Made by a program: the position numbers and the translations under genes. A stretch of 64,000 bases of DNA from Phenylobacterium glaciei. Its GTDB lineage: Bacteria > Pseudomonadota > Alphaproteobacteria > Caulobacterales > Caulobacteraceae. Position 1 is the stretch's first letter. Every line of letters begins with the position of its first letter. The notes under the pieces are model-generated. The model ran no database searches. It was not told the origin of the DNA and worked only from the letters and a program-made list of their open reading frames with translations. The DNA is taken from NCBI RefSeq assembly GCF_016772415.1, contig NZ_JAGSGD010000001.1, forward strand, positions 2,939,501 to 3,003,500. Direction: 5' to 3'. Below, piece after piece: positions 9,420 through 17,132 of this stretch.

Positions 9420-9423
9420 GGGG

Positions 9424-10563
9424 TCAGACGGCCTCGAGCTCGGCGGGCGCCCGGCGCACGCGGGCGCCGATGGCCTGGGCCAGGCCCAGGGCGCGGCCGG
9501 TGAAGGACAGTTCGGAACTGGCGATGATGTCCAGGCGGCGGCGTAGCTTGCCCACCGCGCCCTGGCCGTGCGCGCCGGCGAGAGTCCAGGCCTGCTCTGA
9601 CATCTGGGCCGCGCGGCCGCCGAGGTTGGCGGCGGTGGCCACGCCCTCGCCAATCCTCCGCGTGGTCAGGGCATAGGGCCGCTTGTAGTGCTCGTGGCCG
9701 GGGCCGAGGTCATAGGTGGTCAGGCCCATCTGGGGCATGGCGGCGATGGCGCGGCCCAGGAACACCTGACCCGGCGACCAGGCGCCCAGCTCCGGATCGG
9801 TCGAGGCGATCCACGGGTGATAGATTCCGCCCTGGCGGATGCCGAAGTGCCCCGCCACCAGCCGCTCGCCGGCATAGAGGTTGACCATCAGGCCCTGGAA
9901 GTCGCCCGCTTGGCGCTCGAACAGGTCCTGCAGCAGACCTTGCGTCCAGTCGGCGTTCAGGAAGCCGTGGGCGCCGGTGCGGGCCAGCTGCTCGCGCTTC
10001 CAGCGTAGCAGGGTGTCGAAAGCGGTCTGGTCGAACTCGGCGCGGATCGACAGCGCGCCGACCTCGCGGTCCAGCTTGTGGTCCAGGCGGCGATAGTTCT
10101 TGAAGCGCTTGGGGCTGGCGGCGCGCAGGGCCTCCAGATAGGCCTCGGCGGTGGTCTCCAGCGCGATGACGAAGCTCTCGCGCTCCACGGCGCCGAAGCC
10201 CGCGAAGGCCATGTTCGGATCGGTCAGGCCGGTGAAGCGGTAGACCGACAGGCCGGCGGCGGCCAGCGCCTCATCGGAGTCCAGGCCCGGCTCGGCCACC
10301 AGGCCATGATAGTCCGACAGCGGCGCGCCGATCGGCCGGGCATAGCTGCCCGGACGCCGGTGATAGGCCAGGAACCCCGCCGTCCGGCCCGGCCAGCGCC
10401 AGACCGTGACCCGCGCGTCGGCGCGCACCTTCCCCACCGCCTGAGCGAAGTCGGGGCCCATCAGCGGATTGGCGAATTCCGGCCGGCTGGCGCACAGCCT
10501 GCGCCAGGTGGAGATGTCGGCCTGCGAAAGATCGCTCGGATGAAAGGTCTCGGCGCTCAGCAT
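9424..10563 (-). CDS. FemAB/GNAT-like acyltransferase (polysaccharide-associated)
   Basis: A 379-residue protein of the BioF2-like / FemAB acetyltransferase class. The second GNAT fold is visible as SPKRFKNYRRLDHKLDREVGAL followed by FDTLLRWKREQLARTG and GLMVNLYAGERLVAGHFGIRQGGIYHPWIASTDPELGAWSPGQVFLGRAI, ending with a TTYDLGPGHEHYKRPYA signature. Such proteins are encoded in exopolysaccharide and cellulose clusters and are thought to acylate sugars. First gene of an operon with GT2 and the cupin-like gene. ATG 10563 is preferred; an AGGG lies upstream at a loose spacing. Confidence 0.75.
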   Translation of the reverse strand: MLSAETFHPSDLSQADISTWRRLCASRPEFANPLMGPDFAQAVGKVRADARVTVWRWPGRTAGFLAYHRRPGSYARPIGAPLSDYHGLVAEPGLDSDEALAAAGLSVYRFTGLTDPNMAFAGFGAVERESFVIALETTAEAYLEALRAASPKRFKNYRRLDHKLDREVGALSIRAEFDQTAFDTLLRWKREQLARTGAHGFLNADWTQGLLQDLFERQAGDFQGLMVNLYAGERLVAGHFGIRQGGIYHPWIASTDPELGAWSPGQVFLGRAIAAMPQMGLTTYDLGPGHEHYKRPYALTTRRIGEGVATAANLGGRAAQMSEQAWTLAGAHGQGAVGKLRRRLDIIASSELSFTGRALGLAQAIGARVRRAPAELEAV

Positions 10564-10896
10564 GGTCTCAAACCCTAGCTTGTCCCGGTTAGGGAAAGGT
10601 GGATCAGAGCGCTGCAATCCACATGCCTTGAGACGTGTCCCGTTTCGCGTCAGGCGCGAGTGGACGGGGACCTGGCTCCCCTTGCGGGGTCGACAAGCTC
10701 AACCCCCTGCGTCATCCCGGCCGGAGCGAAGCGGAGAGCCGGGACCCAGGGGCCGCAATCAATCCCCTGGGTCCCGGGTCTCCCCTGCGGGTCGCCCGGG
10801 ATGACGGGTGTTGTTGTTTTGGGAGCGGACCGCGATCCCGCAAGGGGAGAAGGGCGCAGAAAACCCAACACCCGAGAAATCTGGAGCCAGGCTGCG
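10564..10896. other. 333-bp intergenic region
   Basis: No plausible gene on either strand. It separates two minus-strand genes and contains the promoter side of the FemAB-like gene plus a large imperfect inverted-repeat element (10710-10806, listed separately). Small open frames through this stretch have no initiation signal and follow the repeat. Confidence 0.7.
10710..10806. repeat. REP-like compound hairpin element
   Basis: Outer arms CGTCATCCCGG (10710-10720) and CCGGGATGACG (10796-10806) are perfect reverse complements. Inside them, CCGGGACCCAGGGG (10739-10752) pairs with CCCCTGGGTCCCGG (10764-10777) around an 11-nt loop. The element shares its CATCCCGG and CCGGGACCCAG cores with the inverted repeat at 13874-13998, so both belong to one dispersed intergenic repeat family. 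It may terminate transcription or be a REP/MITE-like remnant. Confidence 0.75.
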
Positions 10897-11391
10897 CTAG
10901 CTGAAAGCAGCCTTCAAAATCGTCTCAAGCCACCGGGCGTCGACCTCGTCGAAGGCCGCGGGCTCCGTGGCGTCGACGTCGAACACCGCGATCAGCTCGC
11001 CCGCCGCATCGAACACCGGGACCACCACCTCGCTGGCCGACCGGCCGTCGCAGGCGATGTGGCCGGGGAAGGCGTGCACATCGGGCACCAGCTGGGTCTG
11101 TCCGGTCGCCGCCGCCGCGCCGCAGACCCCGCGCCCATAGGCGATCCGCAGGCAGCCCAGCGTCCCCTGATACGGCCCCACCACGAGCTCCCGGTCCCTG
11201 TCGGGATCGACCACGTAGAAGCCGGTCCAGAAATAGTGCTCGAAACTGGCGGCCAGCATGGAGGCGATGGTGGCCATCCGCGCCGTGCGGTTGGGCTCGC
11301 CGTCGAGCACAGACGCGATCTCCTGCGCCACCGTCGCATAGCGGGCGGCCTTGTCGTCGGGCAGGGTCAGGTCGTTGAAAGCTTCGGCCAT
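10897..11391 (-). CDS. msrC: GAF-type free methionine-(R)-sulfoxide reductase
   Basis: A 164-residue single-GAF-domain protein of the fRMsr family, which reduces free (not protein-bound) L-Met-(R)-sulfoxide in the cytosol. The three redox cysteines of the family are all present: Cys80 (GTLGCLRI), Cys90 (GRGVCGAA) and Cys114 (HIACDGRSASE). The hallmark HIACD-x-RS-x-SEVVVP block is intact. Length matches the family (about 160). It reads as functional repair of oxidised methionine. A regulator-like receiver protein lies 20 bp upstream on the same strand. Confidence 0.9.
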   Translation of the reverse strand: MAEAFNDLTLPDDKAARYATVAQEIASVLDGEPNRTARMATIASMLAASFEHYFWTGFYVVDPDRDRELVVGPYQGTLGCLRIAYGRGVCGAAAATGQTQLVPDVHAFPGHIACDGRSASEVVVPVFDAAGELIAVFDVDATEPAAFDEVDARWLETILKAAFS

Positions 11392-11410
11392 GGGAGCCGT
11401 ATACAGTCTT

Positions 11411-12373
11411 CTAGCCGATCGCCACCAGACGCCGCGCGCTCTTGCGGGTCACCACCGCTTCAAGGTTGCGCGCGATGCGGTCGGCCTCCACCGGGTCCAT
11501 CTCGATCTGGCCCAGCAGATTGCGGATGGCGTCGAAGTGGATCTCGATCACCGCCGGGTCGCAGGCGTCGGGCCCGCCCATGGCGTCCACATAGGCGATC
11601 AGCGACTGCGACGCCCGCTCCACGGTCTTGTCGCGCACCTGGCGGGCGCGGAAGGTGGTGTGCTGCATGACCCGGTAGGTCATCTGCAGGGTGGCGCGAT
11701 CCATCCCGCCGCGGGCGGCGATCAGGCGACGCATGGCCTCCAGCTCGACGCTGATGGTTTCGCGGGCCACTTCGCGTTCGACCTCGTCGGCCACCTCTTC
11801 GGGATCGCAGGTGCGGCGCAGGGGGCCGGAATAGTTCAGCTCCACCTTTCGGCGGCGGTCGGGGCCGACATAGGCCTCGCTGATGATGAAGTGCCGGGGC
11901 TTCCTCAGCACCAGCTGAATCCTCGACAGCAGGGCGGCGGGCGTGAAGGGCTTGATCACGAACTCATTGACCCCGGCCAGGCGGGCGATCTGCACGTCGC
12001 GCTCGCTGCGCTGGCCGGTGACCATCACCACCGGGACCTCGGGGTTGGGCACCAGGGGGTCGGGATAGATGGCGGCCCGACGGATGGAGCGGACCAGTTC
12101 CAGGCCGTCCATCACCGGCATGGCGCTGTCGGTGAAAATGATGTGCGGGCAGCGATGGCGCAGCAGCTCGCGCGCCCTCTGGCCGTCGACCGCCGTATAG
12201 ACCTCCCCCACCCCGCCGGCCCGCAGCACGTCGGTGATCAGGCGCAGGGTGTTGGAATGGTCGTCGACCACGAGGATCTTAAGACCCGAAAGATCGTCGG
12301 GCGTCAGGTTCGAACTTGGCAGCAGTCGTTGCGAGCTCATCGGCCCCGAAAATCCCCAAACCTTGGCGAACAT
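11411..12373 (-). CDS. Response regulator with a receiver domain and an unclassified C-terminal region
   Basis: About 320 residues. The receiver domain spans roughly residues 30-155: LKILVVDDHSNTLRL carries the acidic pocket, IIFTDSAMPVMDG the phospho-accepting Asp, VVMVTGQ the conserved Thr and FVIKPF the Lys. The next roughly 160 residues have no HTH, GGDEF or kinase motif; they are largely helical and include a basic GPDRRRK segment. No cognate kinase is adjacent. The start is uncertain: ATG 12373 and ATG 12340 are both possible and neither has a strong ribosome binding site. The C-terminal part could be a protein-interaction output. Confidence 0.8.
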   Translation of the reverse strand: MFAKVWGFSGPMSSQRLLPSSNLTPDDLSGLKILVVDDHSNTLRLITDVLRAGGVGEVYTAVDGQRARELLRHRCPHIIFTDSAMPVMDGLELVRSIRRAAIYPDPLVPNPEVPVVMVTGQRSERDVQIARLAGVNEFVIKPFTPAALLSRIQLVLRKPRHFIISEAYVGPDRRRKVELNYSGPLRRTCDPEEVADEVEREVARETISVELEAMRRLIAARGGMDRATLQMTYRVMQHTTFRARQVRDKTVERASQSLIAYVDAMGGPDACDPAVIEIHFDAIRNLLGQIEMDPVEADRIARNLEAVVTRKSARRLVAIG

Positions 12374-12630
12374 GATCGGTCAGCGTTGAGATCGGGTTTA
12401 TGGCGACCGAAAAATGTCGGGTGGTCGACTCCGGCTATCGGAGAACGTGGGCGGCCAGGGCCTTGGAGGACGGCTGGACCTGGTCGGCGATGCTGTGCAG
12501 GTCGGCGGAGAGCCGCACCTCACCTGCTTCCCCCGGCGGCTTAGGGTCCGCCTTCGGCGCCGAAGCCAATGCCGGCTTTCGACCTTTATCGGACATTGAA
12601 GTAGGCGAGAGCGGCGTTACAAGCTCGCGT

Positions 12631-13182
12631 ATGCTGAATTTGACTTTTCACGAAGTGGACGAAACCCGTTGGGACGACTTCGAGCGCCTGTTTGCGAGCC
12701 GCGGGGGCCCAAAATCCTGCTGGTGCATGGTCTGGCGAGCGACCGGTCTCGAGACCAAGCAAACAAAAGGTGCGGAGCGCAAGGCCGCCATAGAAGCCAG
12801 GGTTCGCAATAAAACTCCGATCGGGATTCTAGGCTATTTGGACGATGAACCTGTCGCTTGGTGCTCCATCGCGCCTCGGCCGACATACCGTCGCCTTGGA
12901 GGGCAGGAAATCGCCGGTGAGAAGCCGGACAGCGTTTGGTCGCTGGCGTGCTTTTTCGCGCACCGCAAGCTTCGTGGACAAGGGGTCACCTCGCAGTTGA
13001 TAGACGCCGCAGTCGCGCACGCGCGCGCCAAAGGCGCGAGCGTCGTGGAAGCCTATCCGGTCGAACCAGGGTCCCCGAGCTACCGCTTCATGGGTTACTT
13101 GCCCACCTTTGAAGCGTCGGGTTTTGATCATGTCGCCGTGGCTGGTACGCGCCGACACGTCATGCGGTTGAAGCTTCGCTGA
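12631..13182 (+). CDS. GNAT family N-acetyltransferase, atypical composition
   Basis: A 183-residue acetyl-CoA-dependent acetyltransferase. WSLACFFAHRKLRGQGVTSQLIDAAVAHARAKGA contains the acetyl-CoA loop R-G-Q-G-V and the following helix, and VVEAYPVE then SYRFMGYLPTFEASGF give the C-terminal GNAT strands. WCMVW near the N-terminus is seen in a GNAT subgroup of unknown substrate. ATG 12631 is chosen because the 77 codons upstream in frame show no domain. Base composition is visibly more AT-rich than its neighbours, with AAA, AAT and ATT-type codons that are rare elsewhere here, which suggests later acquisition. Confidence 0.8.
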   Translation: MLNLTFHEVDETRWDDFERLFASRGGPKSCWCMVWRATGLETKQTKGAERKAAIEARVRNKTPIGILGYLDDEPVAWCSIAPRPTYRRLGGQEIAGEKPDSVWSLACFFAHRKLRGQGVTSQLIDAAVAHARAKGASVVEAYPVEPGSPSYRFMGYLPTFEASGFDHVAVAGTRRHVMRLKLR

Positions 13183-13333
13183 CAGGAACGTCGGAACCCC
13201 ACCCATCTCTGACGTTCCCAGGGTCAGCTCATCGGCCGTCGCCGCCGCGCCCGCTGCATCGCCGGACTTCAGTTTGCGAGCACACGCTCCGGAGTGTCTT
13301 GCGGCAAAGCTCGACCCGTGACTTTAGGGACCC

Positions 13334-13858
13334 ATGCCGCTCTATCGCGCCACCGCCGCCGACCTGCCCGCCATCGTCGACCTGGTGAATTCCGCCTATC
13401 GCGGCGAGACCTCCCGTCAGGGCTGGACCACCGAGGCCGACTATCTGGAGGGCCAGCGCACCGACCTGGCCACCCTGGCCCGCGACCTCGCCGAGACGCC
13501 GGGCGCCGCGCTGTTCATGTGGCGCGACGATCCCGACACGCCCCTGCTGGGGACCGTCTGGCTGGAGCCTGCAGAAGCCGGCGTCTGGTATCTGGGCATG
13601 CTCACCGTCCGCCCCGACCTGCAGGCGCGGCGCCTGGGCCGCACCCTGCTGCACGCCGCCGAGGCGGTGGCGCAGGCCAAGGGGGCGCGCCGCATCCGCA
13701 TGACCGTGGTCAATATCCGCGACACCCTGATCGCCTGGTACGGCCGCCGCGGCTACGACTCCACCGGCGAAACCCGGCCCTTCCCCTATGGCGACAACCG
13801 CTTCGGCGATCCCCTGCGCGACGACCTGGCCTTCGTGGTGCTGGAGAAGGCGCTGTAG
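13334..13858 (+). CDS. GNAT family N-acetyltransferase
   Basis: A 174-residue GNAT. Core motifs are VWYLGMLTVRPDLQARRLGRTLLHAAEAVA (acetyl-CoA loop R-L-G-R) and IRMTVVNIRDTLIAWYGRRGYDSTGE (catalytic Tyr region). Codon use is typical of the window, unlike the preceding GNAT. Substrate unknown. A perfect long inverted repeat begins 16 bp after the stop. Confidence 0.88.
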   Translation: MPLYRATAADLPAIVDLVNSAYRGETSRQGWTTEADYLEGQRTDLATLARDLAETPGAALFMWRDDPDTPLLGTVWLEPAEAGVWYLGMLTVRPDLQARRLGRTLLHAAEAVAQAKGARRIRMTVVNIRDTLIAWYGRRGYDSTGETRPFPYGDNRFGDPLRDDLAFVVLEKAL

Positions 13859-13873
13859 GGCCACCAATATCCG

Positions 13874-13998
13874 CTCATCCCGGCGCAGGCCGGGACCCAG
13901 ATTCATCCACGGCGGCCGCAGGCGATCTTCCTGTAGCGCTGGGATTCACCTGACAGAGGGATGGGCTTCACCTGGGTCCCGGCCTGCGCCGGGATGAG
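13874..13998. repeat. Perfect 27-bp inverted repeat bracketing 71 bp
   Basis: Bases 13874-13900 are the exact reverse complement of 13972-13998. The arms begin CTCATCCCGGCGCAGG and end GGGACCCAG. The element sits between convergent genes (stops at 13858 and 14007), so it can act as a bidirectional terminator. Each arm also folds on itself through CCGGCGCAGGCCGG. It shares cores with the element at 10710-10806. Confidence 0.85.
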
Positions 13999-14006
13999 GT
14001 TGCCCC

Positions 14007-14948
14007 CTACACGAAGTCGAAGGTCACCGCGGAGCGTCCGAAATCCAGGGACACCTTCGTGAACTCGGCCAGCAGGTCCATGCCCAGGACCAGGGCCGGA
14101 TCATCCCCCAACCCCCAGAGCGCGAACACCGGCAGGTCGGCGAACACGACGGGCACGTTGCCGAGCTGCACGCCCCCCAGCCGTAGGAACGGCACATACA
14201 GCATGTCGCCGACGAAGGTTTCCCCCGTCACCGAAACCATGGTGACCTGTTCCAGCTTCTTGCTCGCCTGCGGTGGCAGCAGCGACCGCAGGATCGGGTT
14301 GCCGATGGAGATCTGCGCGCCGGAATCGATCATGCAGCTGATCGGCTTGTCTCCCATGGCGGCGTCGACGATGGTCAGCTGGCCCACCCGTTTGCGGGCC
14401 GCCACAACCACGCTGCCGACGGCGGTGACGTCGCGCCGCGATGCGGTGATCGACACCTGCTTGTTGGCCATGTCCAGGACCAGGCGCTGACCGCGCAGCC
14501 AGTCCACCGCCAGCAAGCCCTCGATCGTGGTGCCCACGAAGGGCAGGACCGGGACCCGTACCCGCCGTTGAGCCCGCGTGCCGACCTGCAGGCGATCGAC
14601 CACCACGCTCTGGCGGGTTCGGCCGCCGGTGATGGTGTTCACCACCACCTTGCCCCCGGCCGGCAGACCAAGCTTGGCGGCCAGCTGGGTGGAGATGCAG
14701 GATCGGTTGGCGCCGGTGTCGACCATGAAGTCGAAGGGCCCTTGGCCATTGATGGTCACCGGCACCGTAATGCGGGAAAACGCATCCCTGCCACTGTCCA
14801 CCTGGGTGGGTTCGACGGTGGCCTCATCATCGGGGCTGATGTCCGGCGCCGGCGCTGGCGGGGTCTGGGCGTGCGCCAGCCCCCCGCCCAGCAGCAGGGC
14901 GCCGCTAAGCGCGCCGGCCGCGCCGCGCCGGGTCAGTCCGTCGTCCAT
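14007..14948 (-). CDS. Exported retropepsin-like aspartic protease (two-domain)
   Basis: A 313-residue protein with a twin-arginine-style signal (LTRRGAAGALSGALLLGGGLAHAQ), then two aspartic-protease half domains. The first active-site motif is FMVDTGANRS and the second is CMIDSGAQIS, giving the pair of catalytic aspartates on one chain. Flap-like and psi-loop segments follow each (TRQSVVVDRLQVG, VGDMLYVPFLRLGGVQLGN). The family (PF13650/PF13975 type) is exported and poorly characterised; some act as periplasmic processing proteases. It lies 2 bp downstream of an MDR reductase gene on the same strand. Confidence 0.82.
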   Translation of the reverse strand: MDDGLTRRGAAGALSGALLLGGGLAHAQTPPAPAPDISPDDEATVEPTQVDSGRDAFSRITVPVTINGQGPFDFMVDTGANRSCISTQLAAKLGLPAGGKVVVNTITGGRTRQSVVVDRLQVGTRAQRRVRVPVLPFVGTTIEGLLAVDWLRGQRLVLDMANKQVSITASRRDVTAVGSVVVAARKRVGQLTIVDAAMGDKPISCMIDSGAQISIGNPILRSLLPPQASKKLEQVTMVSVTGETFVGDMLYVPFLRLGGVQLGNVPVVFADLPVFALWGLGDDPALVLGMDLLAEFTKVSLDFGRSAVTFDFV

Positions 14949-14950
14949 GG

Positions 14951-16087
14951 CTAGGACAGGCCCTTGCTGGGATTGATCAGGTACTTCTCGCCGGTGGCGC
15001 GGCGGTTGTAGCCGGCCATGATCTCCGGGTTCAGGGTCTCGGCCAGCGAGATTTCATGGGAATAGTGGCTGGCGAAGGTGGTCTTCAGCTCGTCCAGCAC
15101 CCGCTGGCGCAGCTTGCCGGCCGCCTCGGCGCCGACCTTCATCAGGAACGGCGTCAGCAGCCAGCCCCCCAGGCCCCAGGACATGCCGAAGGCGCGGTTC
15201 AGCTCCGTCGGGCCGGTGTTCAGGCCGCCATAGATATAGACCTGCTTGTAGGTGGTGGAGCCGTAGCGGCTGTAGGTCTTGGCCGTCATGTTGGCGGCGA
15301 CCTCCATCCCGCTGAGGATCTGGCCGGCCAGCTTGCCGCCGCCGATGGCGTCGAAGGCCAGCGTCGCGCCGGTGGCGGCGAGCGCCTTGATCAGCGCTTC
15401 CATGAAATCAGGCGCGGTGGAGTCCACCACGTACTTGGCGCCGATATCGGTCAGGATCTTGGCCTGCTCGGGGCTGCGGACGATGTTCACCAGGTCCACG
15501 CCGTCCTTGATGCAGACCTTGTTGAGCATCTGCCCCAGGTTGGAGGCTGCGGCGGTGTGCACCAGGGCCTTGTGGCCCTCCATCTTCATGGTCTCCACCA
15601 TGCCAAGCGCGGTCAGCGGATTGACGAAGCACGAGGCGCCGTCGGCGGCGGTGGCGCCGGCCGGCAGGACCAGGACGTCGGCGGCCTTCAGCAGGCGGTA
15701 CTGGGCGTACATGGCCCCGCCCAGCATGGCGACGGTCTTGCCCAGCAGGTGTTGCGCATTGGCGCCGGCCTTGATGACCTCGCCCGCGCCCTCGTTGCCC
15801 ACCGGCATGGACTCATCGGCGCGCGCCGCCATGGCGCGCATGAAGGCCGGCTGGATGGGAGCGGTGGTCACGGGACGGTCGGCCGGACCCGACATCTTGG
15901 CCTGCGCCACGTCGATGGGGCCCAGCAGCAGGCCGAGGTCGGAGGGATTGATCGGCGAGGCCTGGACGCGGACCAGGATCTCGTCAGGACCGGGCTCGGG
16001 GTGCGAGACGGTGGCCAGGGACAGTTCCAGCTCGCCGCTGGACTTCACGAGGGAGCGCAGCTCCAGGCCTTGAGTTTCGTTGCTCAT
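14951..16087 (-). CDS. MDR family zinc-independent NAD(P)H:quinone oxidoreductase-like protein
   Basis: A 378-residue medium-chain dehydrogenase/reductase. The N-terminal GroES-like domain has LVRVQASPINPSDLGLLLGP, and GNEGAGEVIKAG is the MDR signature. The Rossmann domain is seen in ALVHTAAASNLGQMLNKVCIKDGVDLVNIVRS and GATLAFDAIGGG. The Cys/His ligands of zinc alcohol dehydrogenases are absent, which fits quinone-oxidoreductase or enoyl-reductase type members. Start 16087 has GGAAA at a suitable distance; ATG 16099 is possible but its site is too close. Substrate unknown. Confidence 0.82.
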   Translation of the reverse strand: MSNETQGLELRSLVKSSGELELSLATVSHPEPGPDEILVRVQASPINPSDLGLLLGPIDVAQAKMSGPADRPVTTAPIQPAFMRAMAARADESMPVGNEGAGEVIKAGANAQHLLGKTVAMLGGAMYAQYRLLKAADVLVLPAGATAADGASCFVNPLTALGMVETMKMEGHKALVHTAAASNLGQMLNKVCIKDGVDLVNIVRSPEQAKILTDIGAKYVVDSTAPDFMEALIKALAATGATLAFDAIGGGKLAGQILSGMEVAANMTAKTYSRYGSTTYKQVYIYGGLNTGPTELNRAFGMSWGLGGWLLTPFLMKVGAEAAGKLRQRVLDELKTTFASHYSHEISLAETLNPEIMAGYNRRATGEKYLINPSKGLS

Positions 16088-16202
16088 CTGCGTTTCCAAT
16101 CCCGTGTTGTGGTCTTTTTGGCGCCTGGAGCGCGTGTCGTCATCACTTAAGGGGCGCAGGGTCCTGTTGCGAGCCCGACCTGCAAATTCTCAAGCTTGCG
16201 TC

Positions 16203-17132
16203 TCAGGCGTTCGGCAGCACGGCGATGTAGCGCTCGGCGCTCTCGCACAGCACCAGGTCGGCGCGATGCTGGGTCACCTCAGCCCAAACCACGTCCTTCG
16301 ACCAGACGAAGGCGACATAGCCGAACACCGCCGACAGCGCATAGGCCAGGCCCGCGTCATAGGCGTAGCTGTCGCCAAACAGCATCAACCGCCGCCGGTC
16401 GGGCGCATGGGGGTTCTCCAGCACATACCGGCTGCCGACATGCTTGCCGGTCAGTTCCAGCTGGCGGTTGTCAGAGGTCACCTCCCCCGGCGGCGCCAGC
16501 AGCAGCAGGTCTTCCACCGGCGGCGGATCGAAGAAGTGGGCGGTGAGGTCGTGGTTGGTGCGCTGGCGCTCGGCCGCCAGGTCCAGGTCCGCCAGCCGGA
16601 CCCCTGGCGCCAGGGCGTCCAGGATCACCTGGGTGGCGACGCAGCAGCCGGTCGCCGTCCAGTGGGAGTTATGCCGGAAATAGGTGGGTCCCTGGGCGGC
16701 GCGCAGAGCCTCCTCCGGATAGAGCAGCCGCGCCTCCGGAGTCAGCATCGCCTGCAGCAGCCGCAGCGGCCGGCCTTCGCCGCGGGTCTCGCCTCCGGGC
16801 CAGCGCTTGTGCGGCAGGACCACCTGCTTTTCCGGCGCCAGGAAATTCCACAGCGCGACCCCGTGCGCGCGGGCCTGGACCTGGCGCGCGTCCAGCAGGC
16901 CGCGCCAGGCGTCCTTCCAGGCGTCGACCACCGTCAGCTCGCCCAGATACTGCCGCTCCCAGCGGTTGGTCCCGTCGCCGATGAACAGGTAGCCCTCGAT
17001 CCCCGCCACCGCGACCCCGCCCGGCGAGGTCGAGTTCAGTTTCAGCGCGCTGGCCGGATGCCCGGGGCCTGCCGCGGTGTCATGCTCGGCGTCGATCCGC
17101 GCGATGTCGGCCAGACGCAGGACGTCCCTCAT
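16203..17132 (-). CDS. AlgX/AlgJ-type SGNH hydrolase-like protein
   Basis: A 309-residue protein resembling the SGNH domain of alginate O-acetylation proteins AlgX/AlgJ. Visible markers are GIEGYLFIGDGTNRW (substrate loop like EGWLF), FLAPEKQVVLPHKRW, the acid-base motif TYFRHNSHWTATG (NSHWT in place of DTHWT) and the Ser nucleophile LMLFGDSYAYD. No signal peptide is visible, which is odd for a family that normally works in the periplasm. Its start overlaps the GMC oxidoreductase stop (ATGA), so the two are coupled. It may O-acetylate or deacetylate a glycan. Confidence 0.65.
   Translation of the reverse strand: MRDVLRLADIARIDAEHDTAAGPGHPASALKLNSTSPGGVAVAGIEGYLFIGDGTNRWERQYLGELTVVDAWKDAWRGLLDARQVQARAHGVALWNFLAPEKQVVLPHKRWPGGETRGEGRPLRLLQAMLTPEARLLYPEEALRAAQGPTYFRHNSHWTATGCCVATQVILDALAPGVRLADLDLAAERQRTNHDLTAHFFDPPPVEDLLLLAPPGEVTSDNRQLELTGKHVGSRYVLENPHAPDRRRLMLFGDSYAYDAGLAYALSAVFGYVAFVWSKDVVWAEVTQHRADLVLCESAERYIAVLPNA

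Noticed and set aside
13229-13906. 225-codon minus-strand frame opposite the GNAT
   Set aside because: Antisense shadow; the plus strand has clear GNAT motifs.
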